This document shows, in pieces, positions 57,890 to 64,000 of a stretch of 64,000 nucleotides of DNA. The notes under the pieces were generated by a model. It ran no database searches, was not told where the DNA came from, and saw only the letters and a program-made list of their open reading frames with translations. The position numbers and the translations under genes are program-made. Numbering within the stretch: position 1 is the first letter of the stretch; each line of letters opens with the position of its first letter. Source of the DNA: Novosphingobium sp. 28-62-57 (GTDB taxonomy: Bacteria; Pseudomonadota; Alphaproteobacteria; Sphingomonadales; Sphingomonadaceae); the NCBI GenBank assembly GCA_002256985.1, contig NCGO01000004.1, positions 1 to 64,000 on the forward strand, given 5' to 3'.

Positions 57890-58231
57890 ATGCAGCGCCT
57901 TCACACCGTTGTCGAACTGGAGTCGTTCTTGAAACGCGCCAGAGCGATTATGTCTGATGACGAACGTAGCGGCATCGTTGCCTTTCTTGCAGCGAACCCG
58001 GAAGCGGGGGTGTCGCTCGGTGGCGGTCTGCGCAAGGTTCGCATCGCGCGCGAAGGTGGTGGCAAGAGCGGCGGGTATCGCACGATTTACGTGTTCGGTG
58101 GTGAAGACATTCCGCTGTTTCTGCTGACGGTCTTCGCCAAGAATGAGAAGGCGAACCTCAGCAAGTCTGAACAGGAGGCCGCAGTAGCCTTGAGCAAGCA
58201 ATTGCTTGCAACGTATGGAGCCAGATCATGA
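57890..58231 (+). CDS. RelE/HigB-type toxin
   Basis: 113 residues of the RelE/ParE superfamily: LRKVRIAREGGGKSGGYRTI, YVFGGEDIPLFLLTVFAKNE and KANLSKSEQEAAVALSKQLL. This is the HigB-2/RelE2 pattern of mRNA interferases. The following antitoxin ATG overlaps the stop (ATGA). The toxin-first order is typical of HigBA-like modules. Confidence 0.87.
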   Translation: MQRLHTVVELESFLKRARAIMSDDERSGIVAFLAANPEAGVSLGGGLRKVRIAREGGGKSGGYRTIYVFGGEDIPLFLLTVFAKNEKANLSKSEQEAAVALSKQLLATYGARS

Positions 58232-58518
58232 GCGAAGCCTATGATAGCGTGATGGAAGGCCTGAACGAGGCGCTGGCTTTCGCGCGTGGCGAAAAGACCG
58301 GGGCGGTTGTTCACCAGGTTGAAGTGCCTGTGGTTGATGTCGCCGCGATCCGCGCCAGCACCGGCCTTTCGCAGGGCGCGTTCGCGCGCAGTATTGGCGT
58401 GGCCAAGGGTACGCTGCTCAATTGGGAACACGGCCGACGCCGCCCCACCGGTCCTGCGCAAGTGTTGTTGGCCATGATTGCGAAGAAGCCTTCGCTGGTG
58501 ACCGAACTTCTCCGTTAG
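58228..58518 (+). CDS. XRE-family (NadS/HigA-like) antitoxin
   Basis: 96 residues. HTH in VAAIRASTGLSQGAFARSIG followed by VAKGTLLNWEHGRRRPTGPA, which is the NadS-like antitoxin and operator-binding domain. Coupled to the toxin by ATGA. It should repress the promoter at 57855 (inference). Confidence 0.88.
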   Translation: MSEAYDSVMEGLNEALAFARGEKTGAVVHQVEVPVVDVAAIRASTGLSQGAFARSIGVAKGTLLNWEHGRRRPTGPAQVLLAMIAKKPSLVTELLR

Positions 58519-58569
58519 CACCACCCCCAGAAACGCCGAATTAACCACAATCCTCTAATACCCCCGGCC

Positions 58570-59790
58570 ATGTCGCGCGTCTTTGCCAGCCTGCTTTGCA
58601 TCATCGGCCTGTCGCCGTGGCATGCCGCACACGCGCAAGGGCTGTTTGATCGTTCGACGCTTTCGGGTGTGATCGTGGCCGGGGCGGTGGTGGCTACCGA
58701 TGCGCAAGCGTGGACCGGCGGCGGCTTGGGAAAGGTGGAGCATCGCGGGGTGCAGGCCGATGCCGATGCGGTTGTCGCCTGGCGTCCTGATCTGACGCCG
58801 CGTCTGTCATCGCACATCGCGTTGGCGCTGCAATCGTCGGTGCGCGGGGTGGTGGGGTTGGATGAGGCCTATCTGCGCCTGCGTCGTGATCCCGAAGCGG
58901 CGGTTGGCCTTACCGCGCGGGCCGGGCTGTTCTTTCCGCCTGCCTCGCTCGAACATGATGGCGCGGAATGGACCACGCACCACACGCTTACGCCTTCGGC
59001 CATCGGCAGCTGGATTGCCGAAGAGGTCAAAGTGCTGGGCGCAGAGGCCACTGTTCACACCGCCCTTGCCGGCAAGCCCGCCAGCCTGACTTTCGCGGCA
59101 TTCGGGGCCAACGATACGGCGGGCACCCTGCTCACCTTTCGCGGATGGGCCCTGCACGATCTGCGCGCCACCGCGGGCCAGACGCTGCCGCTGCCCCCGG
59201 TCACTCCGGCCTTCTTCGAACAGGCCCCCCGCACCCGGCCCGTGATCGAACTCGATGGCCGCATCGGCGCTTATGCCAAGGCAGAAGTGGCCTTGTCCGA
59301 TGCCTTGAGCCTGAGCGCGATGGTCTATTCCAATCAGGGTGACCTTGTGGCGCTGCGCAATGGCCAGTATGCTTGGCAAACCCGCTTCGCCACCGTGGGC
59401 GCCAGCCTGCGCACTCCGGCAAACACCACCGTTCTGGCGCAAGTCCTGTTCGGCACATCGCGCATGGGGCTGGTGGAGGGCAAAGGCGCAAAGACCGACG
59501 TTTCGTTCGGCTCGGCCTATCTGCTGGTATCGAAGCCCTTGCGCAAAGGCGCGCTGACCGGGCGGATCGAAGCTTTTGCCATCGACGATCATTCCTTCCT
59601 CGACAAGGAAGACAACCACGAGAAGGGTGCGGCGCTGACCGGTGCATGGACCCGGCCCTTGTCCGGCGCGACCGAACTGGTGACCGAAGTCGTCGGCGTC
59701 TGGAGCGACCGCCCCGCGCGTGCCCGCATTGGCACCAGCCCCGATCAGCTCGACATCCAGACAAAAATCGCCCTGCGCACCCGGTTTTGA
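58570..59790 (+). CDS. Outer-membrane beta-barrel-like protein of unknown function
   Basis: 406 residues. Signal peptide 1-23 (ASLLCIIGLSPWHAAHAQG). The rest alternates amphipathic strands (LSSHIALALQSSVRGVVGLD; ALSLSAMVYSNQGDLVALRN; ATELVTEVVGVWSDRP) and ends in an aromatic residue (ALRTRF), as porin-like outer-membrane proteins do. No family was recognised with certainty. It lies between two toxin-antitoxin modules and looks compositionally like the chromosome, so it is probably a resident gene. Confidence 0.65.
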   Translation: MSRVFASLLCIIGLSPWHAAHAQGLFDRSTLSGVIVAGAVVATDAQAWTGGGLGKVEHRGVQADADAVVAWRPDLTPRLSSHIALALQSSVRGVVGLDEAYLRLRRDPEAAVGLTARAGLFFPPASLEHDGAEWTTHHTLTPSAIGSWIAEEVKVLGAEATVHTALAGKPASLTFAAFGANDTAGTLLTFRGWALHDLRATAGQTLPLPPVTPAFFEQAPRTRPVIELDGRIGAYAKAEVALSDALSLSAMVYSNQGDLVALRNGQYAWQTRFATVGASLRTPANTTVLAQVLFGTSRMGLVEGKGAKTDVSFGSAYLLVSKPLRKGALTGRIEAFAIDDHSFLDKEDNHEKGAALTGAWTRPLSGATELVTEVVGVWSDRPARARIGTSPDQLDIQTKIALRTRF

Positions 59791-59850
59791 AGAGTGAGAT
59801 GGAAAAGCTGCCCGCAGCAGATGTCACTACGATCGCCACCCGCAATTCGC

Positions 59851-59882
59851 TTGACGATAGCACGATATCATATCATGATATC
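59851..59882 (+). promoter_or_regulatory. vapBC promoter/operator
   Basis: -35-like TTGACG at 59851 and CATGAT at 59874 (17-base spacer); the -10 overlaps a perfect inverted repeat GATATCAT-N3-ATGATATC (59864-59882), the expected VapB site. The VapB ATG at 59886 is only 7 bases after the -10, with no Shine-Dalgarno, so a leaderless transcript is possible. Confidence 0.6.
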
Positions 59883-59885
59883 ATT

Positions 59886-60134
59886 ATGACTCGTATCCTT
59901 GCCGATCTGCCCGATGAAGACATCATGAAGCTTGATGCGCGCGCGGCCGCGCTGGGCAAATCGCGTGCGGCGCTGGTGCGCGAGGCGGTAAAGCTCTTTC
60001 TGGTGCAAAGCGATACCAGCAACGACTGGATCGAGCGCTATGCCGGGCTCTGGGCTGATCGCACGGACATTGGCGATGGGGTCGAATACCAACGTGCCAT
60101 GCGCGAAGATCGCCGCCCTTACGACGATATCTGA
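59886..60134 (+). CDS. vapB: VapB-type antitoxin (RHH)
   Basis: 82 residues: ILADLPDEDIMKLDARAAAL then GKSRAALVREAVKLFLVQ is a ribbon-helix-helix; the acidic tail (DIGDGVEYQRAMREDRRPYD) should wrap the toxin. VapC starts 4 bases after the stop. ATG 59886 is preferred to longer in-frame starts, which lie inside the operator and the preceding gene. Confidence 0.85.
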   Translation: MTRILADLPDEDIMKLDARAAALGKSRAALVREAVKLFLVQSDTSNDWIERYAGLWADRTDIGDGVEYQRAMREDRRPYDDI

Positions 60135-60137
60135 ACC

Positions 60138-60503
60138 TTGTCGGCACCGTTTTTCGATACCAACATCGTCATCGATTGGCTGAGGCAATTGCCTCAGGCT
60201 TCTCAAGAACTTGCGCGCTATCGCAGCCAGCGGATCAGCCGGATCGTGTGGACCGAGGTGATGGCGGGTGAAGCGTTGGAGCGGCGCGAACTTGTGCGCG
60301 AGGCCTTGAGCCATTTTGAATGCGTCGAGGTCGATGCCCGCATCGCCATGGCCGCGGCCGATATTCGCTATCGCAGCCGGATGAAACTGTTGGACGCCTA
60401 TATCCTGGCCACGGCGCAAGTTAACGGGGCAATTTTGATTACACGAAATACCAAGGATTTTCCGGCAAACCTGCCCGGCATCCGGGTGCCCTACACTCTC
60501 TGA
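60138..60503 (+). CDS. vapC: VapC-type PIN-domain ribonuclease toxin
   Basis: 121 residues starting at TTG 60138. PIN acidic residues: D7 (FFDTNIVIDWL), E40 (VWTEVMAGE), D86 (KLLDAYILATAQ) and D107 (TRNTKDFP), with the usual ILITRN strand. Such toxins cleave tRNA or rRNA. The glmS ATG is only 19 bases downstream, so glmS may be read from the vapBC transcript. Confidence 0.9.
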   Translation: MSAPFFDTNIVIDWLRQLPQASQELARYRSQRISRIVWTEVMAGEALERRELVREALSHFECVEVDARIAMAAADIRYRSRMKLLDAYILATAQVNGAILITRNTKDFPANLPGIRVPYTL

Positions 60504-60521
60504 ACGAAAGCATGGCGTTTC

Positions 60522-62345
60522 ATGTGCGGAATTATTGGAATTGTCGGCAAGGAACAGGTGGCAGACCGGCTGGTCGATGGCCTGCGCCGCATGGAATATC
60601 GCGGCTATGACAGCGCGGGCGTCTGCATGGTTGAGGGCGGGGCGCTGGTCCGTCGCCGGGCCGAGGGCAAGCTGCAGAACCTTGTCATCGAACTGGAACG
60701 CAATCCCGCCTCGGGCCTGATCGGCATTGCCCACACCCGCTGGGCCACGCATGGCGCGCCCACCACCAGCAACGCGCATCCTCATGCGACCGAACAGGTG
60801 GCGCTGGTCCACAACGGCATCATCGAAAACTTCAAGCCCCTGCGCGAAGGCCTGATCGCGCGCGGGCGCAAGTTTGAAAGCGAGACCGACACCGAAGTCG
60901 TCGCGCACCTCGTATCCGAACTGGTCGAAGCGGGGCAATCGCCGCAGGATGCGGTCAAGGCCGTGTTGCCGCAATTGCGCGGGGCCTTTGCGCTCGCCAT
61001 CGCGTTTCGTGCGCATGACGATATGCTGATCGGCGCACGCCTCGGCTCGCCGCTGGTGGTGGGTTATGGCGATGGGGAGACTTATCTCGGCTCCGATGCC
61101 CTCGCGCTCGCCCCACTCACGCAGCGGATCACCTATCTCGAAGAGGGTGATTGGGTGATTATCACCCGCACCGGCGCGCAGATCTTCGATGCGGAAAATG
61201 TGCCGGTAACGCGCCCCATCGTCGCCTCGGGCGCTACGGCTGCGGCGATCGAGAAGGGCAATTACCGCCACTTCATGCAGAAGGAAATCTTCGAGCAGCC
61301 GGTTGTCGTCGCGCAAACCCTGCGCTCGTACTTGCGCCGGGTCGAGCAGACCGTCGCCCTGCCGCAGATTGATTTTGACCTCGCTTCGATCAACCGCGTT
61401 ACCATCGTGGCCTGCGGCACCAGCTTCTATGCCGGGATGGTGGCCAAGTACTGGTTTGAACAGTTCGCCCGCTTGCCAGTAGACATCGATGTGGCGTCAG
61501 AATTCCGTTATCGCGATCCGGTGCTGGAGCCGGGCGGCCTTGCGCTGTTCATCTCGCAGAGCGGCGAGACGGCAGACACGCTGGCCGCACTGCGCCATTG
61601 CAAGGCCGCGGGGCAGACCATCGCGGTGGTCGTCAACGTGCCCACCAGCACGATGGCGCGCGAGGCGGACCTGCTCCTGCCCACCCACGCCGGGCCGGAA
61701 ATCGGTGTGGCCTCGACCAAGGCCTTCACCTGCCAGCTGGCGGTGCTGGCGGCGCTGGCCACACACATGGCGGTAAAGCGCGGGCGGCTGGACAGGGCCG
61801 AAGAGGCCGCGATTGTCGAGCATCTGGTCGAAGTGCCCTCCGCACTCAACGCAGCGCTGGGCCATGATGACGAGATCGCCGCGATGGCGCACCTGATCGC
61901 GCCTGCACGCGATGTGCTCTATCTGGGGCGCGGGCCGGACTATCCGCTGGCGCTGGAAGGCGCGCTGAAATTGAAAGAAATCAGCTATATCCACGCCGAA
62001 GGCTATGCCAGTGGCGAGATGAAGCATGGGCCGATTGCGCTGATCGACGAAGCCGTGCCGGTGATCGTGCTGGCACCTAGCGGCCCGCTGTTCGAAAAGA
62101 CCGTCAGCAACATGCAGGAAGTGCGCGCGCGGGGCGGCAAGGTCGTGCTGATTTCTGATGCCGAGGGCATTGCCGAAGCGGGCGAGGGGTGCCTTGCCAC
62201 GATCGAGATGCCCAAAGTCCACCCGCTGATCGCGCCGCTGGTCTATGCGGTGCCGGTACAATTGCTGGCCTATCATGTCGCTGTGGCCAAGGGCACCGAT
62301 GTGGATCAGCCGCGCAATCTGGCGAAGTCCGTGACGGTGGAATAA
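60522..62345 (+). CDS. glmS: Glutamine-fructose-6-phosphate aminotransferase (isomerising)
   Basis: 607 residues. Class II glutaminase domain with nucleophile C2 (CGIIGIVGKEQVADRLVDGL), HTRWATHGAP and SNAHPH; two SIS sugar-binding domains (SQSGETADTLAALRHCK; ASTKAFTCQL; the C-terminal NLAKSVTVE). It makes glucosamine-6-phosphate, the first step to UDP-GlcNAc. No glmS ribozyme is expected in this group and none is seen; the 18 bases after vapC hold the ribosome binding site region. Confidence 0.97.
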   Translation: MCGIIGIVGKEQVADRLVDGLRRMEYRGYDSAGVCMVEGGALVRRRAEGKLQNLVIELERNPASGLIGIAHTRWATHGAPTTSNAHPHATEQVALVHNGIIENFKPLREGLIARGRKFESETDTEVVAHLVSELVEAGQSPQDAVKAVLPQLRGAFALAIAFRAHDDMLIGARLGSPLVVGYGDGETYLGSDALALAPLTQRITYLEEGDWVIITRTGAQIFDAENVPVTRPIVASGATAAAIEKGNYRHFMQKEIFEQPVVVAQTLRSYLRRVEQTVALPQIDFDLASINRVTIVACGTSFYAGMVAKYWFEQFARLPVDIDVASEFRYRDPVLEPGGLALFISQSGETADTLAALRHCKAAGQTIAVVVNVPTSTMAREADLLLPTHAGPEIGVASTKAFTCQLAVLAALATHMAVKRGRLDRAEEAAIVEHLVEVPSALNAALGHDDEIAAMAHLIAPARDVLYLGRGPDYPLALEGALKLKEISYIHAEGYASGEMKHGPIALIDEAVPVIVLAPSGPLFEKTVSNMQEVRARGGKVVLISDAEGIAEAGEGCLATIEMPKVHPLIAPLVYAVPVQLLAYHVAVAKGTDVDQPRNLAKSVTVE

Positions 62346-62449
62346 GCGGGCCGCCCCGTGCTTAACCTGGGCAGGATCGGTGTGCTGGGTAAAACGGGTG
62401 CAGGCGCTATTGCGCGTTAGGCATCGGCAAAAAATGTTTCGAGGGACCA

Positions 62450-62707
62450 ATGACAGCAACATCGTCTGAACAGGATCAGCGCGAGCATTTTGCCTATTGC
62501 GTGCAGGTGTTTGGCGGCGTCACCGCGGCTTCACGGCGGCTGGGTATTGATGAGCGCGCGTTGCGCCGGTTCATCAGCGGCGAAAAGCCGTTCGGCACCC
62601 GGCTGCTTGAAGATACCGCTCACGCTTTGCAGGCGCTGATTGCCGAGGCCACGGCGGCTGAAAGCCAGTTGGCCGCAATGCTGGCCGGTCAGTCTTCCAC
62701 CACATAG
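62450..62707 (+). CDS. Small HTH-like DNA-binding protein
   Basis: 85 residues. FGGVTAASRRLGIDERALRR then FISGEKPFGTRLLEDTAHAL looks like a phage-repressor-like or LacI-like HTH plus a helical tail. GAGGGACC precedes the ATG. Its last 19 bases overlap the end of the convergent DUF1989 gene. It could regulate one of its neighbours. Confidence 0.68.
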   Translation: MTATSSEQDQREHFAYCVQVFGGVTAASRRLGIDERALRRFISGEKPFGTRLLEDTAHALQALIAEATAAESQLAAMLAGQSSTT

Positions 62708-63291
62708 TGGATCGGCTTGAAGCTTCCGCCGTTTGAGGCCCCGGCAGAACACGCCGTCAGACCCACGATCAGATCACGGCAGGCGCGCAGGCGGATATAA
62801 TCGCCCGCCTTGCTCACCGGCGGCAGGACTTCGATCTTGCCGGTGCGTTTATCGACCGCCACGTTCATGAAAATGTTGAACGCCACCGGTATCGCGTCCG
62901 GTTCAATACCATAGGGCGCAAGCGCTGCGGCCAGATTGCCAAAGCAGCCCCGGTGCACCGGCTCTTGCGGATAGAAATGGCGGAAGGTTGCCTCGCTGCA
63001 GGGCGTTAGCAGAAAATCGTGGCAACCCACGGTATCCTCGATGATTTCCAGCATCGGGTTTGATCGGTTGGACCACAGCACGTTGCCAGTGGTCAGGCGG
63101 ATCGTCTCCTCATAGTCAAAGGTCCGCCCGGACGAGATAACTTCGCGCAGGTCATGCGCGTCAAAGGCCAGAAGATCGCTAACCTGTACGCCGCGCGGAT
63201 CGATCACGCGCAGCACTTGCCCTTTGGCCAGAGGGAAAGCGGTGCCGCTGCGCGGCGGGATTTCGTGCGGCGTCATTTCGGGGGGCGTCAT
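62689..63291 (-). CDS. DUF1989 (urea carboxylase-associated family) protein
   Basis: 200 residues. Conserved segments: IPPRSGTAFPLAKGQVLRVI (start), GVQVSDLLAFDAHD, ETIRLTTGNVLWSNRSNPML, DTVGCHDFLLTPC and VAFNIFMNVAVDKRTGKIEV. In guanidine users, DUF1989 proteins act as carboxyguanidine deiminase subunits next to a urea/guanidine carboxylase; no carboxylase is present here. ATG 63291 overlaps the stop of the upstream gene (ATGA), so they are coupled. Metal and substrate are unknown for this copy. Confidence 0.85.
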   Translation of the reverse strand: MTPPEMTPHEIPPRSGTAFPLAKGQVLRVIDPRGVQVSDLLAFDAHDLREVISSGRTFDYEETIRLTTGNVLWSNRSNPMLEIIEDTVGCHDFLLTPCSEATFRHFYPQEPVHRGCFGNLAAALAPYGIEPDAIPVAFNIFMNVAVDKRTGKIEVLPPVSKAGDYIRLRACRDLIVGLTACSAGASNGGSFKPIHYVVED

Positions 63292-63974
63292 GCGGCGCTC
63301 GCACGCTTGTCGCTGAACGGGCACTGCCATGTGTCATCCACCAGTCTGCCGCTATATTGCGCCGCTTCGCTGGCCTCGCCATGGCGGGCGAGCATCGGGT
63401 TGATGTCGCCTGCCAGCGCCACATCGCGGTTGAGGATGGTGGCGCGCATCTTGTCATAGCGGCCTTCCTCGCGCAGCCGCTCGAACTGGTCATGAAGATT
63501 GAACACCAGCGTGGGCCGCGCAAAGCGACGGGCCGGGCGCGAGGCATTGGGGTGCAGGCCGACTACGAAAAAGGCCTCTCCGCCAAAGCTGAGCGAAAAG
63601 TGCGGGTCCGCCGGATCGGCGCTGACGCGGTGATCATAGGGGTGGCCCAGCCATGCGTCCTTGTCGGCAAAAGACTGGATGCGCTGCCACATCAGGTCTT
63701 CGAACCGGGCCTCGTCGATGTCGGTCGGCCCTTCAAACGCAACCGCAAGGCTGCGCAGTCCACTGGGATCGGCGCGATATTCCGCGGCCCAGTCCATCAG
63801 CGCCTGATGAATGATCAGATCGTCCCACGAACTATCAAGGCTGTGGCAGGCCAGCACTTTCAGCGTCCCGCGCGCCATCGCAGATTTGGCACCGACGCAA
63901 GGAAATGCAGCGTCGCCAATGGTTTCGAACAAGTCTTTCTCGGCACGGGCCTGTGTGTGCTGGTCAATCAACAT
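63288..63974 (-). CDS. YqcI/YcgG family protein (GntA-like haem-dependent hydroxylase family)
   Basis: 228 residues. FPCVGAKSAMARGTLKVL (Cys26), the central HFSLSFGGEAFFVVGLHPNA and ARPTLVFNLHDQFERLR, and the C-terminal CPFS are conserved YqcI/YcgG features. A characterised relative, GntA, is a haem enzyme that N-hydroxylates a guanidino group in guanitoxin synthesis (family knowledge). First of a two-gene unit with DUF1989; AAGGGAA is upstream. A role on a guanidino compound is only inferred. Confidence 0.82.
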   Translation of the reverse strand: MLIDQHTQARAEKDLFETIGDAAFPCVGAKSAMARGTLKVLACHSLDSSWDDLIIHQALMDWAAEYRADPSGLRSLAVAFEGPTDIDEARFEDLMWQRIQSFADKDAWLGHPYDHRVSADPADPHFSLSFGGEAFFVVGLHPNASRPARRFARPTLVFNLHDQFERLREEGRYDKMRATILNRDVALAGDINPMLARHGEASEAAQYSGRLVDDTWQCPFSDKRASAA

Positions 63975-64000
63975 GTGTTTTGTTCCCTTGGACCTGTCGA

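Overview
This is a 64-kb piece of a GC-rich alphaproteobacterial chromosome, most likely from the Sphingomonadales (Novosphingobium/Sphingobium-like). The evidence is a two-piece, circularly permuted tmRNA gene with tag ANDNEALALAA, the protein repertoire (paired DUF4139 proteins, succinylarginine catabolism, a FucP-type sugar permease, glutathione-dependent formaldehyde dehydrogenase), GC-rich codon use, and many dispersed intergenic palindromes built on cores such as TCGAGCGAAGTCGAGA. The species assignment is an inference.

Layout. 1-3,034: right end of an integrated mobile element (DUF5131 phage-type protein, DNA methyltransferase, HTH/excisionase-like protein, tyrosine integrase) ending at the 5' half of a tRNA-Val gene. 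3.1-9.8 kb: dabAB inorganic-carbon (bicarbonate) uptake pair with a divergent LysR gene, a small secreted protein and an OxyR-like LysR protein. 10-16.3 kb: CPA2 cation/proton antiporter, two tandem DUF4139 proteins (the second frameshifted) and a winged-helix protein. 16.6-22.1 kb: purA, a Ser/Thr kinase with a convergent ECF sigma factor, and small exported or unknown proteins. 22.3-31.1 kb: a trimeric autotransporter adhesin, serS, an NlpD-like LytM factor, a K+-channel/TrkA-N protein, a DUF1761 protein and rimO. 31.4-38.7 kb: an HD protein and an acyl-CoA cluster (thioesterase, serine hydrolase, 3-hydroxyacyl-CoA dehydrogenase, thiolase), then a sugar MFS permease. 38.8-41.7 kb: LysR, formaldehyde dehydrogenase and an SDR. 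41.9-45.7 kb: LemA/TPM/TPM/NUDIX operon, mscL and ssrA. 46-50 kb: arginine succinyltransferase operon (M20 hydrolase-astA-astB). 50.3-55.2 kb: glcB, rsmA, pdxA, gph. 55.2-62.3 kb: glmU and glmS, separated by about 4 kb holding an AT-rich HNH-like gene, an orphan antitoxin, a RelE/XRE toxin-antitoxin pair, an outer-membrane protein and VapBC. 62.4-64 kb: a small HTH protein convergent with a coupled DUF1989-YcgG/GntA-like pair.

How the genes work together. dabA and dabB form one transcription unit read away from a LysR gene, with a perfect dyad in the shared upstream region. The acyl-CoA genes form one leftward unit behind a TTTACGTAAA palindrome. The kinase and the sigma factor are a recurring functional pair. 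glmS and glmU supply UDP-GlcNAc for the envelope. Their separation by a toxin-antitoxin-rich segment, and the DUF1989-YcgG pair at the right edge (possibly acting on guanidino compounds), are the most interesting places in the window. The intergenic palindromes fall into at least seven sequence families and account for much of the non-coding DNA.
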